Assembly (NCBI GenBank): GCA_011321815.1
Contig: DROS01000097.1
Coordinates: 1 to 47,802 of the forward strand
Reading direction: 5' to 3'
Length of the DNA stretch: 47,802 bases
DNA from: Gammaproteobacteria bacterium
GTDB lineage: Bacteria > Pseudomonadota > Gammaproteobacteria > SZUA-152
In this document: positions 28,378-38,300 of the stretch, in pieces
Numbering within the stretch: the stretch's first letter is position 1
How the letters are laid out: the number at the start of each line of letters is the position of its first letter
Made by a program: the position numbers and the translations under genes
Notes under the pieces: model-generated
Database searches by the model: none
What the model was told of the DNA's origin: nothing
The model's input: only the letters and a program-made list of their open reading frames with translations

Positions 28378-28701
28378 CTAACGTTCCAGGTATTCCAGTT
28401 TGTTGGGTACGTCTTCCCATTCTTTGGCATCGTCCGGTGCGGGCTTCATTTCAGTAATCACGGGCCATAGCGGGCTTAATTCGGCGTTCAGGGCAATGAA
28501 CTGCTCCTGATCCTCCGGCAGATCGTCTGCGGGGTAAATGGCATTGACGGGGCATTCGGGTTCGCAAAGGGTACAATCAATACACTCTGTCGGGTCGATG
28601 ACTAAAAAATTTGGGCCTTCGTGGAAACAATCCACCGGGCATACCTCTACACAATCGGTGTATTTGCATTTGATACAGTTTTCAGTAACAACGTAAGTCA
28701 T
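28378..28701 (-). CDS. fdxA: FdxA-type 7Fe ferredoxin
   Basis: This is a 107-residue electron-transfer protein with one 3Fe-4S and one 4Fe-4S cluster, like ferredoxin I of Azotobacter. Cys9, 12, 17, 21 and 25 form the first group and Cys40, 43, 46 and 50 the second ([12 protein letters not shown]), in the spacing of the family one residue shifted. The ATG at 28701 is chosen, not an upstream one, because GGGAGGA lies just before it on the minus strand. In Pseudomonas fdxA follows mutS directly; here mutS is 10.5 kb upstream on the same strand. addB follows after three bases. Confidence 0.95.
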   Translation of the reverse strand: MTYVVTENCIKCKYTDCVEVCPVDCFHEGPNFLVIDPTECIDCTLCEPECPVNAIYPADDLPEDQEQFIALNAELSPLWPVITEMKPAPDDAKEWEDVPNKLEYLER

Positions 28702-28930
28702 TGGTTCCTCCCAAGCCAATTTGCGGTCGCAAGTCTAACAAGGAACGAGTCATTCAGTCATGTGGCGTGAAAATAATACAGGCTTTTAAGGATGGCAATT
28801 ATTTCATCACAGCCGGAGCCGCCTTTTTCGCTCTGCAAGGCGGAAATGCGGCCCTGCTCTGTGGCCGCGCCTGAAACGTCAACAGATTCTGGTAACAAAA
28901 GGAGTACTCTTTAACATTTTTGGAGGGGTA

Positions 28931-29038
28931 ATGGGCCGAAAACTGTTTTGGAGTGGTCGGTGGAAGCCTGTTAAAGATCTGTCGCTCAGCAAAGACAATG
29001 AGTGCGGTGTGGCTGCGGGGGCCGCGGGGGGTTATTGA
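28931..29038 (+). CDS. Possible 35-residue protein with strong ribosome site
   Basis: An ATG preceded by TTGGAGGGGTA opens a 35-codon frame. The product starts MGRKLFWSGRWKPVKD, is basic at first, and ends in an Ala/Gly-rich stretch. I recognise no family. The good Shine-Dalgarno sequence is the main support, and no homology was checked. The rest of the fdxA-GH17 gap (28702-29237) shows no other gene. Confidence 0.3.
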   Translation: MGRKLFWSGRWKPVKDLSLSKDNECGVAAGAAGGY

Positions 29039-29237
29039 ATGGCAATCACGGCTTGCCTGTGCTGGCTCCCCGTAGTGAGGCTTGCCGAATGTCTGCGGGC
29101 ACTGATATAAAGTCATGTGTACACATAGCCGTCAGTCAGAAAAGGGAACTTGGATTGCCGCGAACAGAATAAAGCCAGCTTGTTTTCGAGGCGGCGTTCG
29201 AAGCGTCAGTGTGGTTTTTTACAAAACCACCTAAAAT

Positions 29238-29277
29238 GAGGGAATCCAAAATGAATAAAATATTGTTGCCAAAATGA
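29238..29277 (+). promoter_or_regulatory. Ribosome site and 8-codon leader frame overlapping the GH17 start
   Basis: GAGGGA at 29238-29243 is ideally spaced (seven bases) for the ATG at 29251, not for the GH17 start at 29274. The 29251 frame codes only MNKILLPK, then stops at a TGA that overlaps the GH17 ATG as ATGA. One extra A in the run before it would fuse the two into a single normal signal peptide. This is either translational coupling or a one-base deletion or read error. Confidence 0.6.
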
Positions 29278-30170
29278 TAGCGCTGTTTTTCCGGATGGCT
29301 TTATTGTTTTCTGTAAACGCCCAGGTTTATGCGGGGGCGCCTGCTTTATTGCCGGATAAAATACAAATTACCGGGCCTGCAATAGCATATCAACCCAGAG
29401 AGTACGTGCCGACGGATGAAACCTCGGTGCTTACTGATGAGCAGATAACCGCTGACCTGCAATTACTGGCAGATGCAGGTTTCAGGAGCCTGGTAACGTA
29501 CAGCTCAACAGGGTTGATGGGGAATATTCCTGGTATCGCGCGTAAGAACGGTTTCGATGAAACCCTGATAATGGGGATCTGGGACCCGTTTTCCAGCGAT
29601 GAATGGAAAAATGCCGTACAAAACGCGCCTTTTGTTGACGGCTATTGCATTGGAAACGAAGGGCTGGGAATACGTTACACGCCTGAAGAGTTGGCGGTGA
29701 AGATGGAAGAGCTGCGACAGTTAACCGGAAAGCCGGTGACTACCTCTGAGCCAATAGATACTTACATCAGTGGTCCGCATAAAGAATGGTTGTTAGAGCA
29801 TTCTGACTGGCTTTTTCCCATCGCGCACCCTTATTGGGCGGAGCATGTAGATCCTGCGGAGGGGGTTGCCTGGGTGGTGACTCATCATGATCTTCTGGTG
29901 GCGTCCTCGAACAGACAGATCATGCTCAAAGAGGTGGGGTTTCCAACAATTTTTCCTGCTGAGCTTAACGAAAATCTTCAAGTCGGTTTTTTTCGGTTGC
30001 TTGATTCACACAGAATATCCTTTTTCTTTTTTGAAGCATTTGATCAGCCATGGAAGGGGAATACAATTGCCGAGCGTAGCGTGGAAGCTCATTGGGGAAT
30101 ATACCGGGCCGATGGAACACCAAAGAAAGTGGTTTCATGGATAACAAAAAACGGAGTAAACAGTGAATAG
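29274..30170 (+). CDS. Exported GH17-family beta-glucan hydrolase/transglycosylase
   Basis: This 298-residue protein has a signal peptide (cleavage near QVYA) and one TIM-barrel domain of glycoside hydrolase family 17, whose members cut or transfer beta-1,3-glucans. The acid/base is Glu129 in YCIGNEGLG and the nucleophile Glu220 in MLKEVGFPT. A late strand reads FFFEAFDQPWKG, as in GH17 and related clan A barrels. No carbohydrate-binding module is attached. The gene overlaps the next one by eight bases, and a GT2 synthase follows, so it probably trims or branches the glucan that the synthase makes. The actual N-terminus may lie at 29251 (see the leader entry). Confidence 0.85.
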   Translation: MIALFFRMALLFSVNAQVYAGAPALLPDKIQITGPAIAYQPREYVPTDETSVLTDEQITADLQLLADAGFRSLVTYSSTGLMGNIPGIARKNGFDETLIMGIWDPFSSDEWKNAVQNAPFVDGYCIGNEGLGIRYTPEELAVKMEELRQLTGKPVTTSEPIDTYISGPHKEWLLEHSDWLFPIAHPYWAEHVDPAEGVAWVVTHHDLLVASSNRQIMLKEVGFPTIFPAELNENLQVGFFRLLDSHRISFFFFEAFDQPWKGNTIAERSVEAHWGIYRADGTPKKVVSWITKNGVNSE

Positions 30171-30840
30171 CCGCATATTCATATTTTTATTCGTCAGCAT
30201 TATTCCTGGTCAACAGGCTTTTTGTTCTGGAGGAATGGCAGCAAATTTTGGCGCTTTCACTACCGGGGTGGCTGATAACGGAACCAAAAGGTACCGTGTG
30301 GGCCTGGATGAAGCAGGCCAGTTGCTTCTGGGGAGGCCGGATGACGGGGTTATTGAACTGATTACAATAGATGCGCCAGATACTGAAATCCGACAAATAC
30401 TGATCCGGGAAACCAAAAACGACCATGGAGAGGTTTCATTGTTGATTACCGCTCCAAACGGAATGTTGGAAAAACTCAAACGAGCCACAGTATATTTAAA
30501 GCCAGCCTATGCAAAACTGAAGTTTATTGAGAATATTGACGGTTATTGGGAACAGCGAAACCCTGTGTCAATTTCATTGGTCCAGAAAGGTTTGGAGCAA
30601 AAACCGGAAAATCACATTGTGGCTTTTCAGATCGTTTCTTTCGGTGAGAAAAGGCTGGTAAAAGATGCATCACATTTTTTAGAAAACAATGATGTTTCTT
30701 TGAAAGTTTCTGCGGGCCGTGCTTCAGACAGCAATATTACCAGTGCTTTATGGCCCTGGATAATGTCGGGAGTATTGTTGGTAATGGCGTGGTTTATTTC
30801 CTGTTGGATGCACACCCTGAACTGGCGGGGCGGCCATTGA
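30163..30840 (+). CDS. Exported protein with C-terminal membrane anchor, glucan locus
   Basis: I do not recognise this 225-residue protein. It has a signal peptide (hydrophobic residues about 5-15, likely cleavage near AFCSG). About 165 residues follow that look like beta-sandwich (many short strands, little helix), and one C-terminal membrane helix (WPWIMSGVLLVMAWFISCW). The bulk is therefore periplasmic and tethered to the inner membrane. The start is a GTG at 30163 inside the end of the GH17 gene with GGAG upstream, and the stop is one base before the GT2 gene. Tight packing implies a joint job, perhaps holding the hydrolase near the synthase or guiding the chain. Confidence 0.75.
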   Translation: MNSRIFIFLFVSIIPGQQAFCSGGMAANFGAFTTGVADNGTKRYRVGLDEAGQLLLGRPDDGVIELITIDAPDTEIRQILIRETKNDHGEVSLLITAPNGMLEKLKRATVYLKPAYAKLKFIENIDGYWEQRNPVSISLVQKGLEQKPENHIVAFQIVSFGEKRLVKDASHFLENNDVSLKVSAGRASDSNITSALWPWIMSGVLLVMAWFISCWMHTLNWRGGH

Positions 30841-30841
30841 T

Positions 30842-32365
30842 ATGGAATGGTCTGCGATTACCTTGTTGGCGGTGCAATGTACATTGCTGGTTATTTTTTG
30901 TTTTTTTGCATTTTTCAATTATTTATATGGTTTTGCCAGTTTATGGACGCCAAAGATTCAACGGGTTAAACCGTCAGGTAAAGAGGTGGCGGTGGTCGTG
31001 GTCTCTTTTAATGAAAAAAATGTTATCGAAGAAACAATAAAGGCCTGTGACCGGTTGACTTACAAAAACAAGCTTATTGTCCTGGCCGATGATTCATCAG
31101 ACGTTGACGTCATTGAGAAAAACAGAGCGCTTGCCAAAGCGCACGGTTGTCAATTGGTGAATCATCACTCTTTTGTACAGGAAGTTGCAGGACAAGATGG
31201 TGAGAAGGTTTTTGAGCCTGTTGAAATATGGGAATCACCCGGATTTGTTTTTTTTCATCGCCCTGTAAATACAGGATTCAAAGCCGGTAGCTTAAAGTTG
31301 GTGCATACTTATCTTAAAAAGCGTGGTATTGATCTTATGTACCTGCTTGATGCGGACTGGCATCCCCAGGAAGATGCCATTGAACGAACAATGGAGGTGT
31401 TGGAGGCCAACGAAGAAATCGCCTTTGTGCAAACAAAACGAATTTCCTCAAGAGAGGGAATGAATCTTTTCCAGAAATATGTGGCCCTTCATGAAGAGGG
31501 CTGTTATTACTCCGATTTTGAGGGACGCCAGGTGCTGAATCACCCGGCCCTGTTTTCAGGCTGCTGCACGTTATTGAGGTTGGATGTCATTGAGGAAATC
31601 GGTGGATTTACGCCAGGACATCTTACAGAAGATCTGGATCTGACAGACCGGTTCTGGCTTAATGGCTGGAAAGGAATTTATCTGGGCAGTGTTGTTAATT
31701 ATGGCGAAGTGCCGTTTACGTATGAGCATTTTCGTCGCCAGCAAGAGCGCTGGGCAGCAGGTTCGGCAAGGGCTTTCCGGGAGTTTTTCTGGCCCATCCT
31801 GAAAACAAATCGATTGGGGTGGTTTGCAAAGCTCTCCGCTATCCGGCAGAACGCCTATTTTACCAGCACGCTGTTTACCGGTATGGCGTTGGTCGTCGGA
31901 ATCATTTCAATCTCCTGGTTGGCTATAAACCGAAACAGTTATTCCGCAGAATATTATCTTTATCTTTTCAGTGTTATAAAAGAGCCATTTTTAATATTGG
32001 TGTATGGCTGCATTCTTGCGAATTTTATTGAGCCATTGGTCATGATACTTGTAAAAAAACGAAGCTATGAAGAATTGTTTCACCTGCCCATGTCGTTCTG
32101 GTATGCGTGGGGTAATCTTCATACTTATATTGCGGGAAACATAAAAGGGCTTTTTAATCTGAAGCTGGACTGGTTTTGCACACCAAAATTCAATCGTGGT
32201 AACGTGGGGCGCTTGCCGCGAATACCAACGTCTATCCGTGTGTTGAATATCAGTACATTTATGGTGTTTTTGGCGCTCTATTTCAGTGAAGGGTGGATAT
32301 TTGGCTGGCGTGACGAATTTGCCTTGCTGTGGTTACCCGCGTTTTTGATCGCTTCAGTAAAATAA
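30842..32365 (+). CDS. Membrane GT2 glycosyltransferase, beta-glucan-synthase-like
   Basis: This 507-residue inner-membrane enzyme resembles the processive GT2 family (cellulose synthase, NdvB). One N-terminal membrane helix comes before the catalytic domain. The domain shows VVVVSFNEKN, the first Asp in LADDSSD, the DxD in YLLDADWHP, the catalytic TED in GHLTEDLDLTDRF, and QQERW as the Q/RxxRW motif. Four or five membrane helices follow. There is no PilZ domain and no fused GH17 domain; in NdvB the GH17 and GT2 parts are in one polypeptide, here they are two genes. The product is probably a beta-linked glucan. The gene ends 26 bp from the converging RHS gene. Confidence 0.88.
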   Translation: MEWSAITLLAVQCTLLVIFCFFAFFNYLYGFASLWTPKIQRVKPSGKEVAVVVVSFNEKNVIEETIKACDRLTYKNKLIVLADDSSDVDVIEKNRALAKAHGCQLVNHHSFVQEVAGQDGEKVFEPVEIWESPGFVFFHRPVNTGFKAGSLKLVHTYLKKRGIDLMYLLDADWHPQEDAIERTMEVLEANEEIAFVQTKRISSREGMNLFQKYVALHEEGCYYSDFEGRQVLNHPALFSGCCTLLRLDVIEEIGGFTPGHLTEDLDLTDRFWLNGWKGIYLGSVVNYGEVPFTYEHFRRQQERWAAGSARAFREFFWPILKTNRLGWFAKLSAIRQNAYFTSTLFTGMALVVGIISISWLAINRNSYSAEYYLYLFSVIKEPFLILVYGCILANFIEPLVMILVKKRSYEELFHLPMSFWYAWGNLHTYIAGNIKGLFNLKLDWFCTPKFNRGNVGRLPRIPTSIRVLNISTFMVFLALYFSEGWIFGWRDEFALLWLPAFLIASVK

Positions 32366-32391
32366 CTGGCAGCTGAAAGAGTCATTTCGCA

Positions 32392-35300
32392 CTATTGAGT
32401 CGCTTCTCCAAAATAAATATCATCAATGTAAATCGTGCCTGACATCTTCTCCCACTCAAAGACAAACTGAAGCGTTGCAAGGTGCGTAAGATCTACGCCG
32501 TATTTTGCATACGCTTTCAGAGGAATGGTGATGTTGCTCCAATCTTGCGTTACTTCACCGTACTTCTCGATATCGACAAGCCAGCGGAAGTTTCCATCGC
32601 TCAAATAGATGTTGGGCTTTTCTCCACCTTCCGCGCCTTTGATGCGGAAGGAGAGCGAATCACATGCTATGCAATTGATGCCTTTGAGGTCCATGGACCA
32701 CCCGGAAAAATTCAATCCCTGGCCGTAGTTAAACGTTTTTCCGATACTGCCGCCATAAGAAATGCCGTAAATCCGGTTTGGCGATGAGGTGGTGTAGACT
32801 CCACTGGCTGCCGCCGCGCCATATGCATAGACGCCATGTTTGCCACCAATAACGTTAACCCCATTGATTGTTTCAAAATCCTGCACCATAAAATCACTTA
32901 ATTCCTTATGCAATTTGATATTGTCGACAAACAGGGTTTCTTGGGCATTTGTTCTTTGGTTAAAAGCAAAAACAAGGGCGTCGATTGATCTCCAATCCAG
33001 CCCATCTGCAAAAGCAAACAGGGGGATAGTGACCTCAGTCCATTGTGTGGGAAGGTCGCCCTGTTGCATGAACTGCTCAACATTTATTTTACTCTCCTTA
33101 CCTCTGCGATCCCTGATACCAAGTACCAGCTTCTGATTTTCACCACCTGCTTTAATCATAAAAGAGAGTGATTGAAACTCCCGCAGATCCAGGCGTGGAA
33201 GATGACTGATGTACCCAGCAAACCCGTTGTTTTCTGAAATGCCATATTCAAGTGCAAGAACAGACCCCTTCTCTAAAGATTCGCGGGCAGAGAAGCCAGC
33301 TTCAATTGCCCCCCACTTACCGTCGGTGAAAACGGTCGTTTTACCCCCGAGTTCATTGACTGGTTTCTTGTCATCAAAATCATCCACCAAAATGGTAGGC
33401 TGTTTAAATCCAGGCGGCATGGCCAGATCCTGGCCGATGGTGAAGTTGTCAACGTAGTAGGTTGCTCCGGCACGGTTGCTACCAAACTGGAGTTTCATAT
33501 AACCCGGCACATCCCAGTCAGCAAAGATGATCTCTTCCACCTGAGCGTTTCCGGTTTTGGTGCGCAACATATCGTAGAGGTTGAAACGCGCGGTGTGCCA
33601 ATGATCGTCAGCGATGATGCCTTCGATATCACCGATGTGGGCAATATTGACTCGCATATCCTTGAGCACCTTGGCATCGTCAGTAAAACCGACCTCATAC
33701 CAACGACCTGCGACCTTTACTAACAGGTTAGTTTTGACATCGTTGGAAATACGATAGTCGAACTGGATCAGCGGATACTCTCTGGCGTCAAAGGGCGTGG
33801 TAACGGCATTGACAGCAAAGTTGCCGCCGAGATTAGTGTTGGTAATGCGCAAGGCCTGACTTCCATCGACAGTGGCCTGGTTATCCAGGGCGACTTCTGC
33901 CCCGACATCACCATCCCGGTTCGACCATTGGCCCATATCCTGCTCGAAGTTATTACTCAGCAGATAGTGGCCTCTGGTTGTGGATGCACTCACTTGCTGC
34001 GTACCACCCTCTGTGCGCTGTTCTGCTTCCATGATAGAACCCTCTTCGGGCAAGTGGCTTGTCATCACCGCATAATAGGCATGGAGGGTGGTTAACTCGG
34101 TGTAAATAGATTGATTTTCAGCTGAACGGGTAGAAGGGAGGTATTCCCAATGGCTGGTTTCAGGATTGTATCCATAGATGCCCAATTGCCCGGATTGACC
34201 TTTGTTTCCAGCATCTTGATTGTACTCAATACTGAGGCGAACCTGCTTGGTGAAGCGTTCCCCCGGTTCCCTGACTTGGTAGATAGCGCTGGCAAGTTTG
34301 CGGCCCGCCAGTTCAGCTTCAGGCACCGATTTCGTTGACTGAATCGAAACGAGCCGGAAGGAATCTCTGATTGCCTGTTCTGGAACTGTAAGCAGCGCCT
34401 TACCATCACCGCTCTTGACGACACCACCCCAAGCGTTGGGGATAACATTGGCGACATTCACGGTCACGCGGTCTTCGACAGTGTTGCCATCCTCTCCTTC
34501 CACTACCAGACGAATGGTGTAAGTACCCTTTAGATTAGTCGGATGATCGGCTGGATGGGAGGGGAGATAAATGTAGTTTTTCAGGCCGGTATCCCAGGTA
34601 GCCAGGTTGCCATAGATAGTGGTGTCTAATGAGTCATCCATATCTTTAGCTGTGACCGCTTCTGTTTGTGGTTTGTCTGAGGTTGCCAGAGTACTCCATT
34701 CAGTTGGGTTTTCGCCTGCTCCAAATTCAACGCGGTACTGTTTGAAGTTTTTGCCATGTGCAAGACCAAAAATGGGGACATTCCCACGCACCATCGCTTG
34801 AGGATATGGAACTTCTATTGTTGCTATTAACCCTTTTGCTGATAGAGAAGGCTTTTTAATCAAACCTGCAACTATTTCTCCACTCTTGGCACTGTTTGTG
34901 GTGCGTTGGATAAATGTTGGGTCAGGTGCGCAGGTATTAGTGGCACTACAATTTGGAGGTTCTGTACATTGCGGGTTGGTACTGCATGTACATAGTTCAG
35001 GGTTTGCTGTGCAGCTCGGATTTGTTGGATCTTGAGGGTCTGGATCCCACGGATCAGGTATACCATCATCATCATCATCGTCAGTTCGGTCGTCAGATTT
35101 ACCATCTTTGTCTGTGTCACCGCCGTCACCAGGGCTTCTTTCTTTTTGAGAGCTAAGCATCTGCTCAGTGCTTTCAAGCAGTTCAGCTGCACATCCAATA
35201 GGACTCCCGCATGTGACGGCTTTAGCAACATTAAGTATATCTAACGATGTTTGGTCAATTTTTGGCATAGTTTCTTCGGGAATTATTGATGTTACAACTT

Positions 35301-38300
35301 TAAAAATTCCAACTTGAAAACCAACTGATCCCATTAGAACGGCTGCAACTGTTGCTCCAGGTGCCAGCATAGTCGCAGCTCCTAGCCCTATACCAACAAC
35401 ACCCCACCCAAACCTTTTCCATCTAAACGTAAGTGGACTTTTCTGAAATCCAAAGGGGTCGATCCCATTAATAGGGTTATTTATGACATAGGCATATAAA
35501 TTTATACCACCCAAGAAGCCAATTGGATCAAAATTTAAAAACCTACCAATTACTGGGTCGTAGTATCGTGCTCTGTAATAATACAACCCAATTTCAGGCT
35601 CATATTCTCTTCCTGTATAGAGATATGGGCTTCCAATACTGCTTATATTATTTGGTTGGCCATAAGCATCATAAGAATAGGTTTCGGCCACACTTTCTGA
35701 GTTATCAGTTAAATCAACAACACTCCCCAACCCATCCTGACTATAAAAATACTCACTACCTCCACGCGCCATCACCAACACTTCATCAATACCAATGCCG
35801 TAGGTATAAACAGCCTGTACCGTATCTGCTTCATCCTTTTCCATAATCACTTGAAAACCATCGTGAATAAAGAGGATTGTTCCTGAGCTGGTTGTTTTTG
35901 ATGTTCGGCGTCCCATAGAATCATAGGCATAACTCACCGTTTCAGATGGGGTGGTCACTTCAACAAGCCGATTCTCAAAATCATAGCTATAAGTAGTAGT
36001 ACCAGCTGATGTGGTCTTACTGGTCATGTTGCCATTGGCATCGTAGACATAGGTATCACCACCCACCTCGGTGTACTGATTAAGATCGTTAGTGGTGTAG
36101 CCAGTGGTACCGCTCGTATCTGTCACCGAGGTGCGATTACCTGCCGCATCCAGGCCATAGCTGGTTGCAGAGCTATTAGGCAGGGTTACTCCAATCAATT
36201 GACTGATGGCATCATAGGTATATTGCGTGGTGCCTTGCGGGGTGGTCATGGTGACCCGGTTGCCTCTATTGTCATAGGTATAGGCAAAACTGGAGATCAC
36301 TTCGGCAGTGGATTTGCTGTTGATCAGTTCCAACAGTTGGCTGGCGCTGTCATAGCTATAGGTGCTGTAGGTGCCGTTTTTGAGATTGCGGCGGGTGACT
36401 CTGCTTAATGCGTCGTAGGTATAGCTGGCAACCATCTGGCCCGATTCACTGATCTGTGTCAGACGGTTGAGGGCATCATAGCTGTAATCCAATGTCTTGC
36501 CGTTGGGGTAGACCAACTGGGTTCGATTATTGGCGGCATCATAAGCGTAGGAGACAATCTCACCTCCTGGGTAGGTGATCTGCGTCAGTCGATCCAGATT
36601 GTCGTATACGAATTGAATTTTCCCGTTTTCATCTACGGCTGTTACAAGGTTGCCAGCCGAGTCATAGGTAAAGGTGTCTGATGAGCTATCGGGAAAGGTT
36701 TTTTGTGTCAATCTACCTACAGCGTCGTAGGCAAATGTAATGGTCTGGTTTTTACGGTCTGTTTTGCTGACGAGATTACCAGCACTGTCGTAACCAAATG
36801 TTTCGCTGGCATTATTTGGGTAGGTCGTGGCTGTCAGGTTGCCATTGGCATCATAGCTGAATGTGGTGGCCTGGCCTCTGGCATCGGTGAGGCTGGTGAC
36901 TTGGTTAAAATTGGCATCGTAGGTGAGGGTCGTGCTGTTACCTTGTGGGTCTGTCGTGGTTAGCACATTGCCCGCAGCATCATAGGCGAATGTGGTTGTG
37001 CCGCCATTGGGGTCGGTGAGGCTGGTCAGGTTGAGATTGGCATCGTAGATCATCTGGGTGACGTTGCCGGCCGGGTCGACGCTTTGAGTGACCAGGGCAT
37101 TATTATCGTAGGTCAATACCGTTTGATTACCTAAAGTATCTGTTACGGTCATTTGATTTGTGCTTGGTACGCCATACTGGAAACTAATGCTATTGACTCC
37201 GCTTTCACCGGATACAGAGGCCAGGCGGTCGTCTGTATCGGTGGTAAAAAAGGTGCGCTTGCCCGCTGGATCGGTGATGGTGGTCAGGTTGTGATTGTTA
37301 TCGTAAGCGTAGGATGTGGTCAGTCCGCCATTGTTGGTTACGGTAATCAGATTGCCTGTGGTGTCGTAACCATAAGTGACTGTTTTTCCCAACGGGCTGG
37401 TAATTGTGCTGATGCGATTATTGGTGTCGTAGGTAAACGTTGTGGTTTGTCCGGCAGGGTCGGTAACCGTCAGCAGGCGCCCGATTGTATCGTATGTCAA
37501 TGTTTGGGTGTTGCCGTTTCGGTCGGTGAGTGAGATAAGTTCGCCTGCGGGGTTGAAGATAAAGCTGTTGCCGGATTTTCCCCGCAGCACGTAACTGCCG
37601 TCATTTTCTTTTGTCAGTGTTCGGTAATCTCCCAGAGGGGGTTGATATGTGCCATCGCCATTGGGAGTGAAATTTGAACCAGTACCATCGGCATTGAAAA
37701 TTTGGACAGTTCCGTCTGTTGGAATTAATTGAAGGTTGGCAATCAGGTTGGTAGGTGTTTCTACTGCACGCATTCTGTAAGAGTGTGTCCAGCCATAGCC
37801 GATAGGGCCATCAAATGTAGAGTCCAGCAGGTACGATCTAACGATGTTGACAGGGAATCCCTGGGCGGCTGAGCTGATATCAATTGTGCTGACCAGTTTG
37901 TTGATGGCCGGTGGGTTTGGAACAAGTGTAATAACCTGGGAGCTGTTCGTTGCGGTTTGACCTGCATTGTCAGTCAGTGTCACCTCAATCCGGTAGTCCG
38001 ATGCTGGGCTCAGCCCGGTGGTGTTCCACTCGTAAAAAATTGAACCAAATTTCAGGGGTTGAATGCCTGAATCATAATTTTGTGAAATGGAGGTGATACG
38101 GATCGTTCCACTGACGATATCGGATTCGCCTGACGTTTCTTCGATATCTATGCGAACCTGTCTGCCGGTAGGATAAACGGCATCTGAGTCAGCGATAACA
38201 CTGGAGCTGACGTCAGTGATTTCCGGCGGATTATTGGTGGCTGTAACTGGCGTGGAATCATTCTTGTTTTTTCCACATCCCCAAAGTAATAAAACCACAA

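Noticed and set aside
28799-29116. 105-codon minus-strand frame in the fdxA-GH17 gap
   Set aside because: No ribosome site, no family resemblance and a low-complexity composition; the 28931 frame on the other strand has better support.
36400-37560. Short tandem DNA repeats suggesting a CRISPR or satellite
   Set aside because: They are the in-frame codons of YD repeats; spacing and sequence vary and there are no fixed direct repeats with unique spacers.
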